DNA of 64,000 nt from Carya illinoinensis (lineage: Eukaryota > Streptophyta > Magnoliopsida > Fagales > Juglandaceae), in NCBI RefSeq assembly GCF_018687715.1, contig NC_056752.1, positions 12,063,001 through 12,127,000 on the forward strand, given 5' to 3'. The notes under the pieces are model-generated. The model did not search any database. It was not told where the DNA came from and saw nothing but the letters and a program-made list of their open reading frames with translations. This document shows positions 46,978 through 57,226 of the stretch, piece by piece. A program made the translations under genes and the position numbers. Within the stretch, counting starts at the first letter, position 1, and every line of letters begins with the position of its first letter.

Positions 46978-47228
46978 CGGTGCTACATCCACCGATCCCA
47001 ACTCCCTCTGAAATCCACCGTTAGTTATGTTAGTGTTTTTTTTCCTCTAATTTTTTTACATGTATTTTTTGGAACACTTTTACATATGCTTTTTTAAGAA
47101 ACAAATTCACAACATAATTAAAAAAACACGTCCTTAATCATGCCGTCAAAGTGCAATAAAAAAATTCAGAGAATTTGTGCCAGCGGGAGCCGGGATGGGT
47201 GGGATCGTGACTATCATTTTCCTTTTTC
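46978..47228. repeat. MITE, about 250 bp
   Basis: The left end (GGTGCTACATCCACCGATCC followed by CAACTCCC) is an imperfect inverse of the right end (GGGAGCCGGGATGGGTGGGA followed by TCGTGACTATC). The right end continues ATTTTCCTTT, as does the MITE at 56.3 kb, so they probably belong to one superfamily. Confidence 0.65.
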
Positions 47229-47898
47229 TAAATTTTGAAGATATACTATCCACTCTTCAAATATTCTTTTACTCTTTCTTCTCTCTCCTACCCATTAAAA
47301 TTAACTTTGTATAATTTTTGTTTATTTAGTTTTGATACATGATATTTGTATTCAGTGTTTTTTTTTTCCTTTTAAAAGAGTGAGCAATCACCTGTCCAAT
47401 AGTGACACCCACCTGAATTTATTAATAAAAACTTTCTCTTATAGTAGAGGAAAACTGTAGAAACAAAACAAGGCCTTTGGAAAAAACTCAGGCCCAGAGA
47501 AATCTCTAAAAAGTCCTATGAGCAAAAGCAAGGTAATCAAAAGCCAAAACAAAACCAAGATTAACAACAGCGTAAAGAAGGAATCCCTGATAAATCCAAC
47601 CATCACAACCCTCGAAGGACCCGAGGCAATGAAGAATTATTTGTATTAAGTTGATAATAGAAAGTGTGTGCTAATTGTAACATATATATTAAAAAATATA
47701 TGTTACAAAAAAATAAAAAATAACACAATAATAATATCATGTGTCACTTTGTTCAAATATGCATAACTTAATGTGTGAGTTTTTTTTATTATGTAAAATC
47801 AATTTACAAAAAATATGATTTTAAAATTGCATATAGAAAAACTACTGCTAGTGCAACATAGTGGTTATAGGTGGGCGGGCTAATTTTGGCACAACAGC
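47229..47898. other. AT-rich intergenic DNA, no gene seen
   Basis: A/T runs and short frames only. Confidence 0.5.
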
Positions 47899-48253
47899 TT
47901 AGAGCAGTTGCAATGGAATATCCAAATGCAAATAAACTGGATAATTTGGTTAATAGAAGATGAAAATCACTGCATTGGATTATCTAAATGTAAACCAATG
48001 TGACTTTTAGCTACAGTAAATCAACCCTTGCGGTTATATTTGATATTCACTGTAGGGGCACCAAAATGGTTGTATTTTCCTCTCTATTCTACCAACTCTT
48101 TTCCTTCCCTCGGTTTCTTCCTCCCGCTAGCAAATTCTTGAAATAAAACTATATGGAGACATATAGTTGTTGGGTAGAATAAAATCTGGAAATAAAAAAA
48201 TATAGTTATTACTATATAATAAATAAATAGATAATCCAATGTGTTGATGTAGA
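47899..48253. repeat. Possible MITE
   Basis: TTAGAGCAGTTGCAATGGAA on the left resembles the inverse of GATAATCCAATGTGTTGATG on the right. GAGCA-type starts of this kind are common in plant MITEs; the ends match only partly. Confidence 0.35.
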
Positions 48254-49104
48254 TGTGAATAGCCAAAGTCAAATTAATCTTATATTATTTTATTATTATA
48301 TAATGAAAAACATTGTCAAAGAGAAGAAAGACCTTGGACGCAAAGACATCGCAAACCCACGAACAGCAGGCTCCATCCCCCCCCCCCCCCCCCCCCCATT
48401 TTATGCACTATCTATTGTCACTGATTATTGGTGTCTCTCTCGTCTTCACCACCATTTTTCCCCCAAGTCTCCAAATTTACGTACTCACCACCGGCATTCA
48501 TGTCAGATCTGGGTTTTCTTGGGTCTCCTCTGCCGGCACTCATGTCTTTCTCTCAGATCCACTGCCACTCCTCGCCATCGTCAGATCTGGTTGGTTGGAC
48601 CCTTACTTCTTTACTTTACAATTCCACTATATACACATTGTACTTGTTAGATCTGGTTGGACCCCATACGCCCAAATGACCCTCCATTTGTCATTCTGCA
48701 GAGACTCCCCTGCCCAGGATGCTGCTCCAAAACACTGGATAACAAAAAAACAACTGCATCCAGAACCGAAACCCCGTAGATTTTGAAGCTCGTGGTGCGC
48801 GGCGCCACATAGATTTTGGTCCTCCTCTACCTACAACAAAAATAGGTACTTTCTATTTGTTTCCTATGAGAAGAAAAGCAGGAAAATATAAAAATAAATT
48901 AGTTGAATTTATTAGGATCTTAACTCAATCCTCAGCGCGATTTTTCTTAGGAATTTCACCTCCTTCATTTGCTGTTTATTTCGTGCGTAAATTAGCGATA
49001 CTAATAAAGTAAAACATAGCAGGTGCTGCAAACTGCGATCAACTAGGCCTGATTCTACTTTTGAAAGGAATTTAATTGAGACTTATTTATGTGAAAATTT
49101 ATTT
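48254..49104. other. No supported gene; poly(C) run at 48377-48397
   Basis: Overlapping proline- and serine-rich frames (48255-48790) straddle a 21-base C run and have no recognised similarity. Confidence 0.45.
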
Positions 49105-50057
49105 TTGATTGGTAACAGAGCCAATACAATTTTATGGTATAAAGTTCTTTCTTTTGTTTTCCTTTCCTTTCCACTTTTTTCCTGGGAATGGAAGTTTATG
49201 AATTATTGCTTAATAGATATGAGTCTTATAAAAGACCACTATAACAAGTTATTTAGTAGAGCTCTAGGTGCATTATTAACCATACAAATTATTCATGAAA
49301 GAAATGTGTGGTATATGTGTGTTGCTAACTTTTACGACACTCGACTGTTTTGCAAATTTGGAAGAGTGAGTGATGAAAAGAGAGAGAAGATTTTAGTATC
49401 TGGTGTTGATGATGTGGTGAAGATCCTCAAATCTGATTATGTTGGTTGCTGCAGTAACATTGACTTAGATAGTAAGCTAGAATTTAGGAAAGAAAAGGGA
49501 TAGGTTGAAAAAAAGTGGTCAAAATCTGCTACTTGATCAGGGGTCAAAATCTGTATGACTCATAGAACTTTAATTCCCTCCATGTCCATCATGCAAGAAT
49601 TGCTGTAGCGGTGATAATTAGATTTTTCTTTACCAGAAGAATTTATTTGGCCAAACAGTTGTTGGGGCTCAAGAACGTGTTCCTATTCAGGTTATATACC
49701 TCTTACTACCTTTAAATTATAGTATTAATATATTTGGTTAAATTATATGATTTTGACTTTTTTCTACATGGGTTATATTGATCTAATTTTTTTTTATGTA
49801 TTGTTAGCTACGCCAAAACACTACCGAAGTGTTGGACTCTAGTGGACAGTTTGGCTTTGTAGTGTTTGAGACTCAAGAAAGTGTAATTAGTCCTATTTAA
49901 CTTCATCACTCTCTCTAAAGTGATTGATTTTGTTATATTATGTTTTTTTTTAACTGTTATGTTATGTTCGCAGATACAACTTAGGTTGGATGAAACCCAG
50001 CCGGAAAGCTTGCCTGGGACACAACAGTGGCTTGCCTGGGAACTGGTTGATGAGTAG
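49105..50057 (+). pseudogene. Possible multi-exon gene remnant, unrecognised
   Basis: An open frame (49105-49503) includes NVWYMCVANFYDTRLFCKFG and SDEKREKILVSGVDDVVKIL. Further on, short open segments follow acceptor-like sites: TTTACCAG before 49637-49690 (KNLFGQTVVGAQERVPIQ, ended by CAG|GTTATA), TTGTTAG before 49808 (LRQNTTEVLDSSGQFGFVVF), and TTCGCAG before 49974-50057 (IQLRLDETQPESLPGTQQWL and a stop). The phases do not join cleanly between the last two. I do not recognise the protein; it may be a captured or decayed host gene. Confidence 0.35.
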
Positions 50058-50217
50058 AAGTAGAGAACCCCATGTTTTATGCAATATATATTTCAAGAAT
50101 TAGAGAACCTATTGTTTTATAGTTTCAATATATATACTTAAGTGGTTGAGCCACTTTGAACAGGTTGAGTAATGGGAAATTTGGTTGATGAGTAGAAGTA
50201 GAGAACCCCTTGTTTTA

Positions 50218-50218
<1 letters not shown>

Positions 50219-50253
<35 letters not shown>
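50219..50253. repeat. (TA)n microsatellite
   Basis: About 17 TA units between two copies of TTGGTTGATGAGTAGAAGTA-type sequence (50044 and 50181). Confidence 0.95.
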
Positions 50254-50256
<3 letters not shown>

Positions 50257-50884
50257 AATTCACTTCTTGGAAGTTCATGATCAATACATATATGGTTTTA
50301 GAAACTGTAGGATGACTCAGATTTCTATTGTCTTGAGCAAATTTCTATATTCATGATGTTGAGAAAAAATATGTATATTGTATTGTAGGCGTGTTTATAT
50401 TGTATTGTAGACCAATAAGCTGTTGTCATTGCAGTGCTGTTTTCATGATACAAAGCTACTAAAAAACATAATTGAAGGATGTGTTATCATGGAAAATGAA
50501 ACTCAAAAAGTAAGAAGCATCGACCATGAAAGATTGCTTGAGTGTTGATGAAATATTACAGCTTCATGACTAATTGTAATTTGGACTCTAGGGCTCCTAG
50601 AAATGTTCAAGAAAGTGATGGTAGATTCTTTTACTCATGAGCCCAAAGAAAAAAAATACACAACCTTGAGGATAGCTGTATCGTGAAGAATACCAAAAGA
50701 CAAAAAAGGAGTTGGTGAAAAAACCACAATCTCCAATTAGATTGAATTTTGGGTCACGATTTCCAACCAATCACTTGCTCATGTCCCACAAAAATAAGTA
50801 CCCACAAGGTAAAATTAAAATTTTGATATGTTCAACAACTTTTCTACAAGTTTATTTACAACACTCAACAAACTTGAATTTTGA

Positions 50885-51299
50885 AAACTTGATGGATCCA
50901 AAGTGGCATCAGGCTTCATGCTCCAAAAAAGCAGAGCATCGCCCACCTTTGGATTAATAGAAAGTCCTTTCTAGCAATCAGCGAGCTCATTCCACCAAGG
51001 CACTGAGCTAAAGTTCCCCTTGGCTGTAGGAAACACTGTCTCACAAACTTCTTCAACATTTGAGCTGTACCATTACGGAAAAGGAGACGTTACCTAAAGA
51101 AAATAGTTCGGCCTCCAACAAATGCATGAGTCAAGAGACTTTAGAGTGCAGAAATATCATGTCTCTTAAGGATACATAAGAAATGTAGCCATCCGCTGAC
51201 CCCCATTTTTGGTGTTAAACTCATCTAGGAAATAGTCAAAGTGAGGCTCATATTCTTGGCCAACTTCATAATGGAGTATTTGAAGTTCTTCGCCATGCT
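50885..51299 (-). pseudogene. Prolyl 4-hydroxylase-like gene fragment
   Basis: On the minus strand an acceptor-like AAGCAG precedes HGEELQILHYEVGQEYEPHF followed by DYFLDEFNTKNGGQRMATFL, keeping the iron-binding H-x-D of plant prolyl 4-hydroxylases. After about 100 bp come NVEEVCETVFPTAKGNFSSV, PWWNELADC, a stop, then KGLSINPKVGDALLFWSMKP and DATLDPSS. The distal histidine region is absent and replaced by unrelated sequence. The family hydroxylates proline in secreted glycoproteins. This copy cannot work as it stands. Confidence 0.8.
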
Positions 51300-52533
51300 C
51301 TGCTTATGAAAATTTTGTGTATAACATCAAAATAATCAAGAGATAAGCCAATAAAAGATAAAGATAATTACCAATAGCCATTCTTTCTTCCATTCCTTCG
51401 TTCTTCCAAAGACCATATAAAGCAAGAAGATTAGCCAACATATGGAGCACATTCATTCAATTCTAGAGGGGTTTCTCAAACACAATTCCAACATTTTCAT
51501 CTTCAGGCAGAAATATATCAAAATTTAACTATTCCTGAATTTGAAGTCATAATATAATTTGAAATCCTATCTTTTCCTCTCCCCCGTTTCCTCAGCAACC
51601 AAAGCGGCCGATAGTTATGCTGATGAAAAAAATTAGAAAAAATAAAAGGAAAGAAAAGAAAAAGAAGAGAACATTGGCTATAAAAGGCCGATAGTTTTCG
51701 AAGTCATTGAACTTCTCATGTTCAGAGACATATAAACACATATCCTAATCAAACAAGAAACAAGAAATAAAATACTTCTAAGGATGATATATGCTGGGGA
51801 GTTTAAAGCTCATTCACAAATGAATCCTTACCTAATAACAAGGAAACGAATAATGGAGCAATATAGATTATTGCATTATTTGTCGAATTACATTGGCAAT
51901 GTGGTATGTACGCCCATCCAATTATCAAGTGGGGAATTTATATACTAGTTCAAGGATCACAAGATCTACTCTGCACTAGCAATATTCAGCATAATCATTT
52001 TACTCTACTTGGACAACCAAGTGCATGCATGTTCACTTGTGCATGAGCTTGGGAAAGGAAATGCCAAAACTCGCATGGAAAATGTATGGAATAACAGTAG
52101 AAAATTAGGAATTCTTTTCTTTCTTTTTTCCCTTTTTCCTTTGAATGAGAAGTTCTAAGGTCTAGGAAATATGCCAATTCCAAATAAGATTGAGAATACA
52201 GTACTTCAATTTTTCCAGTTACATTTCAAACGGTATCACTAATGGCAATATTTTTCCACCTAGAAATAATCCGATACGGCACACTTCCTCTCTTACTATT
52301 AGATCTTTTTCTGAGACAAGTTGCTCCAAACAAAATATCATTATCACAAATCGTCCTTGAGAACATTCTCGACAAATACCCTCATCGATACACATCAATT
52401 ATTTATTGATCGCACTTATATTGCGTAACTTTTTAACAAATCAATGAATAAGAAGACATGTTCTATATGTATTTCATCACGCAGTCCCAAATACTTGAAG
52501 AAAACACTGTAAAAAAGCATTAACTAGATTTTA

Positions 52534-52581
<48 letters not shown>

Positions 52582-52760
52582 GAAAACAAAAAGATCAACG
52601 TCTTGATTTCAAATTTTGAACGTGTTTTGGCTATATTTTCAAATCCCTAATTGAAATCAACTTGATCACGAATCACTCGCAAGCCAATCCAGTACACAAC
52701 AACAATAACGAAATGACACGGAGAATGCCGATGATTACGAAAGATTCAAAACGGGAGCTC
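51300..52760. other. No supported gene
   Basis: Intergenic; a weak continuation of the prolyl hydroxylase upstream exon may lie near 51370-51440. A 43-base T run is at 52536-52578. Confidence 0.45.
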
Positions 52761-52765
52761 TAACC

Positions 52766-53074
52766 TTGAGATCGAGGAGGGAGGAGTAGGACTGGCAACG
52801 AGCGATCTTGGAAGCGTGGAGGAGGATCCCGATGCTGACGATTATGCCATAGGAGAGGAGGAAGCTCTGGCTAGGTTGCCGATGGCGTTAGCCACGCATG
52901 AAGGCTTGTCTATAGTGTGGTCGCAGGGCGGCCCTGGCCTTGCGCTGGCAGTACGCGCTGGCAGTACTGGAACTCCTCGATAGCCTCACGAAGATGGTCC
53001 TTAGCCTCCTGGAGCCTGTGCTCTCCGTCAACCTTATCCTGCATAGGTGGCGATGGCAGAGATGCTGATGCCAT
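52766..53074 (-). pseudogene. First exon of a plant TMEM135-like/Tim17-type membrane protein gene, frameshifted
   Basis: From an ATG at 53074 (minus strand) the frame reads MASASLPSPPMQDKVDGEHR and LQEAKDHLREAIEEFQ. Then a duplicated TACTGCCAGCGC shifts the frame. In the next frames CDHTIDKPSCVANAIGNL and FLLSYGIIVSIGILLHASKI followed by ARCQSYSSLLDLK restore the pattern, ending at a donor AAG|GTTAGA (52765/52761). The assignment rests on recalled similarity to the N-terminus of a conserved plant protein annotated with a TMEM135 N-terminal domain. No further exons were seen downstream. A GA microsatellite (53081-53117) is in the leader. Confidence 0.55.
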
Positions 53075-53080
53075 TTTGGT

Positions 53081-53116
<36 letters not shown>

Positions 53117-53117
53117 G
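53081..53117. repeat. (GA)n microsatellite
   Basis: GAGAGA tract with one AAGA break, just upstream of the TMEM135-like start codon. Confidence 0.95.
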
Positions 53118-53254
53118 GAATGGTTTCAGTCTTCCCGCTCTAGACACACCAAAAATCCCTCTTCAATGAAACGCTTCGTTTCATTTTCCACCTCAGCTTC
53201 TAGTGCGCAATTTGGTGCGCAACTTGCCTGTAAGTAGAGTTTTCCCATAATATA

Positions 53255-53740
53255 ACATATATGTAACAATGAATATTTTGTAACATGGCATACGTGTAAC
53301 AAAGGGCATAATGTAATATGACATACTTGCAATATATAGCAATATGTGACATAATATATTCTGGAATAGATAAGTAGTTCATGACAGAATAAATCATGTG
53401 TAACAGATAAACATGTAATTACGTGGCATGTCATGACATATATGATAACATACATATATAAATTGTAGTTTTTTTACTCTTCAAAAATATACAGTAAACT
53501 GATAGTAAGTTAAAAGCTAACTTACTTCAATCGTTGTGTTTTATGAGAATTCAAGTGTGATTACGAGGAACTGAAAATGGTGATTCTAAAAGTTAGAACT
53601 TAATCACTAATAATTAGAAATACTGAAAAATACTAACTTAGAGTAAAATTACCATTTTACTCCTAACTTAAGGATTTCACATCCTAATTCTAAAAATCCA
53701 ATCCCAAAATTAATTTCTAAACTCTCAAATTTCCATCTCC
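53255..53740. repeat. Repeat segment shared with 38.2-38.77 kb
   Basis: Same direction and order as the segment at 38.2 kb. It lies between the TMEM135-like fragment and the protease/Hsp70 fusion. Confidence 0.8.
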
Positions 53741-53883
53741 GATTCTCTTTCCCTTCATTTCATCACACGAATGAATTTTTCTCGCATCTTACAATCCATT
53801 TCCCACCACTACTCTCAAACTTCTCTCAAGGGGCTTTATGGTCTCCTTATTTTTTAGTGTTAAGGTTTTTACAATCGATTCCA

Positions 53884-54360
53884 AGCAAGGAGAAGTGGTT
53901 CGAGATCTTCAAGGACAGTATCTCGTTCATCCCCGAACACGACGTCGAGAAGAACTAGACCTACAAGCTTAGGTTGAACCGGTTTGTCAATTTGACCAAA
54001 GATCAAGGGAGTTGCGGAAGCTACTAGGCGTTCTCCACGATTGCTGTTGTGGGAGAGAGACCCAAGATAGTGACAGGCGAGCTAATATCTCTATCAGAGA
54101 AGGAAACTGGTGCCATTTTTTGCCTCAAATTGTTGCGTATTATCAATGACCTAATGGCTGCTACTACAGCTTACGGGCTTGACAAGGAGGCGAGCAATTT
54201 GGGTGAAACGAATGTGTTCATCTACGACCTGGGTGGCGGAACAATTGACGCCTCTTTTCTTACCACTGAATATGGCAACTATGAAGTGGAAGCCACAACT
54301 GGTGAAGATTCTAATAACAAGGGAGGTGATGGACGTGCACCAACTGAGTGCAATGGTTAG
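53884..54360 (+). pseudogene. Papain-like cysteine protease fragment fused in frame to an Hsp70 fragment
   Basis: One frame, interrupted by two TAG stops, reads KWFEIFKDSISFIPEHDVEK and YKLRLNRFVNLT (the I29 propeptide of plant papains), jumps to DQGSCGSY, stop, AFSTIAVV (active site, with the catalytic cysteine changed to tyrosine and the tryptophan to a stop), then KIVTGELISLSEKE. It continues without frame change into LRIINDLMAATTAYGLDKEA, NVFIYDLGGGTIDASFLTTE and YEVEATTG, the ATPase-domain phosphate-binding region of Hsp70. The mature protease domain beyond this point is missing. The stretch from 54121 to the stop at 54360 is open. Confidence 0.85.
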
Positions 54361-54431
54361 GAAGAAGAGATTAGGGAACTGAACCAAGCTACTGATAGCA
54401 ATAAAAGTCAGCTGGACGTGAGCATCAGAAT

Positions 54432-54911
54432 TTGAGGTTCAGAGCAACATTCGGGGTTGATCTTCATGCCCTTCTTTACAATTTCTTACCCTCAAACATA
54501 TTTTTTTGGGGTCACCTTTTTCCTGCCCTTTGTCCTTCTAAGAAATCTGTCAAGATTAAGGCCAAAAGTCTACTGATCGATGAAATACTTGAGATAGCGG
54601 AAAATCTGTTGGTTGCTGGGTTTGATGACAATGAAGCTTGTGATTATCTACTAAAACCTGTTCGAACTAAGGAACGTGATGAATTTGGGCATGGTAATCC
54701 ATCAACTCAGAAGAAGCAGCGGGTTGTTGGGTCTGTGGATCTGCACCGCAAATTTGTCACTGCTGTTTATGGTATGGGTTTGCATGAGTTTTTTAGATGG
54801 ATTGAGAAGATTGAATCTATTCATGGGTTGGTCTGTGAGGATAATTTGTACTTTGCATTTGGGTGGAGGAACATTGATGAAGAAGGTAACGTGGGTGAGT
54901 TTGTTGGGTGA
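54432..54911 (+). pseudogene. Unrecognised ORF, 159 codons, probably another gene fragment
   Basis: The part from about 54540 looks like real protein: KIKAKSLLIDEILEIAENLL, DDNEACDYLLKPVRTKERDE, QKKQRVVGSVDLHRKFVTAV and YGMGLHEFFRWIEKIESIHG, with normal composition and codon pattern, ending NIDEEGNVGEFVG. The first 35 codons look like intron or noise. I cannot name the family. It directly precedes the TATA box of copy D. Confidence 0.4.
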
Positions 54912-54938
54912 GTTTACAATTCTAGTTGCTTCGGTCCC

Positions 54939-54946
54939 TATAAATA
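54939..54946 (+). promoter_or_regulatory. TATA box upstream of copy D
   Basis: TATAAATA in CCCTATAAATAGCGCGGCC, about 100 bp before the usable ATG of copy D. This flank is not homologous to the 5' flanks of copies A and B. Confidence 0.55.
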
Positions 54947-55042
54947 GCGCGGCCTGCTCAATGCACTCTGTATCATTATCAACTGAATTACTCTCAAACT
55001 TCTCATCTTCAGTCTCCAGTAGAAACAACGGTAGATACGATC

Positions 55043-56612
55043 ATGAAACAAATTTCGGTGAAAGAAACTGGAGATAGCGTATACCAGTCTCAGAACCGGA
55101 GGATGAAAACAGAGGAAGTTGATCAGGTAAGGAATTCATCCAATTCTCAGGTCGCTTTAAAAAACTTGGTTAGTTTTTAACTTAGATCTTCCTTGTAGTG
55201 TAGTTCCAAAGACAATGGTTGATTCGTTTCGTTCTGGGGAAGTTGAGCTAATGGTTTGTTTGTATTGTTAGCTACTGTTAAAATCACCACAGTTAAGATG
55301 ATGGGTGTTACGCAGCTGATTCCCATATATATATATATATATATCGCGTGTACAGTCCTTGTGTTATATTATTATGTTTCTTAATGATACTGTACTTGTC
55401 TGCTAAAAAACATTTGGTTTGTTTCATTGGTGATCTTCAATTTAAACGTTATTTTTTCCTTTTTTTCTTTTCTCATTCTTTTCAAACGAGGATTTGTTAA
55501 GATATTTTCAATATCATGTTTGTTTAAATTTGTTGCAGATCATTGACAGAGAAGAGAATCTGTCAAACTCGGTTGACAGGGATGATGAAATTTTGAAGAG
55601 CCCAAGTGATGGTTTAGAACCTGGCCATGGTCTTCCAAACAGTACAAATCATATTTTTGATGAAATTGTTCCGATTTCTGTTGGTGGGAGCCCAAGTATG
55701 AGTCCAGGTATTAATCCGGACGTTGTTCAAGAAGCTAGGCAAGATCCTCCGCAAAGTCCTTGTTCGGGGTCTATAAACCCTTTGGTAAGGTTGATTTTGT
55801 ATCAAAACGTTTTGGAAAATATTGTTCTTCTATTAAATTTTGTGATTTAACATGGTATGTTTTAAGTGGTTGTGAATATAATTTAATTATCTTACATATG
55901 AAATCACTTAAAATGTGTCACAATAATAAATATGACTTAGGAAAATAAGATATAAAATGAAGAATTGCTTTACTCAACTATTAATTATGAGTTAATAAAT
56001 TGATCGTTGAATGTCCACATAGAAGCTATAGATTACACTTTTGGGGTTTTGGCGTTGGGTAGTGCTACTATGTCTCTTCAATTTGCCCACTTGATATGTC
56101 CCTAATGTAAATTTTTGTATTTTTTTTTCTTTTTACTTCAAACATTTTGTGAACATGTTTAAACATTTAAAAAAAAAACTAATACACTAATAGTCAATTC
56201 CTTAACTATTAAGTATAGAAATATATTAAAAAATAAAATAAAATACATTAGCAATCAAATTAAGGGGAAATACTCAGAGAGCATAGTATCATTTTCCTTT
56301 AGTATTTGTATTAGAGGTTGCACGCATTATGTCCCACAATAATAAGACTGGAGTGAGTGGTGTTGGGACTTCGGAAATGAGTTGTCTTATAACGTGGACT
56401 ACGTTTGCTTTGAATGCAAGGTTTTCTTTTGACTACCTCTTTCTCTCCGATAGACAGATATGTGAGAGCATTTGTAAATAGATAGAATCGTATTAGGCAA
56501 TTATTCAGGTCATTATCAATTATTTTTGTTAGTCAAGTCAAGTTTCTAGAGCGATTTAATTTTTGGTGAAATTATTATATCTTTGTGATTGTCCCAAAGC
56601 CATTCGTAGTAG
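55043..56612 (+). pseudogene. Copy D: membrane-protein family gene with good exons 1-2 and a destroyed exon 3
   Basis: Exon 1 matches copy B from the CTTCAG region on, but the MENE start is missing; the first usable ATG is 55043 (MKQISVKETGDSVYQSQNRR), ending 55126 at CAG|GTAAGG. Exon 2 is 55539-55784 (acceptor TTGCAG, donor TTG|GTAAGG), 82 open codons including IVPISVGGSPSMSPGINPD. The exon 3 homologue (56029 on) has lost its acceptor (CCAC for CCAG), is split by a 245 bp MITE, and carries deletions and stops (LITWTTFALNARFSFD). As a single gene it is dead, but exons 1-2 could splice further downstream (see copy E). Confidence 0.8.
56055..56300. repeat. MITE inside exon 3 of copy D, about 245 bp
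   Basis: The left end GGTAGTGCTACTATGTCTCT and the right end AGAGAGCATAGTATCATTTT are imperfect inverted repeats. Comparison with copy B (TTTTGGCATTTGTATTAGAG uninterrupted) shows directly that it is an insertion. Confidence 0.75.
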
Positions 56613-57226
56613 TAGGCTGAGCTCTTTTGGCTTGTTAAAAAGATACGCATGATTGTAATAATGTGTTCATTTGGGAAGGCGAGGGGGTGGTAGGTTTTGA
56701 ACTTTCAAGGAGCGAATATTGAGTTCGGCTTCAGACGTGGCTGCCCAAGTAATATTATTCATTGAAAAAAATATTGCTTCGGCCCAAGTAATATTCTGAT
56801 TAGCTCCCAGCCAGCCCAGTTTGAGATAATAAAAAAGGGTCCAAATATAGATAAAAACGTCTACAATTAAGTTAAAGAAAAAAGCAATTACATAATCCAT
56901 TCCAAGAAATGCAAAAAAAAAAATAAATAAATAAACTAAAAGTCATGCCCAAAGAAAAGAGCAATTTTGGAGAGGCCATATCCTTGAAAATAAATAATAT
57001 AAAAATTTGAAATTATAGAAAAAAAAAATTAGAGAAATACATTTCTAAATATATTGAAATTTTAAAAAAATTTAGAGAACATCATGTGGGGGATTGTAAA
57101 TTTTTTTAGGGGCCTATTTGCTATATTTATAGAATTATAAATAAAATATAAGATATATTTTGAATTTTTAAAAAATTTGGGGGGCCAGTCATAATCTAGA
57201 TCCGCTGGAACTACTTTTCAATTATG
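56613..57226. other. Spacer between copies D and E, AT-rich, no gene
   Basis: After the shared 3' flank of copy D the sequence is unrelated until intron 1 sequence of copy E starts at about 57227. Confidence 0.5.

Noticed and set aside
48255..48790. Overlapping ORFs around the poly(C) run
   Set aside because: Frames depend on the homopolymer; proline/serine-rich composition without similarity or splice context.
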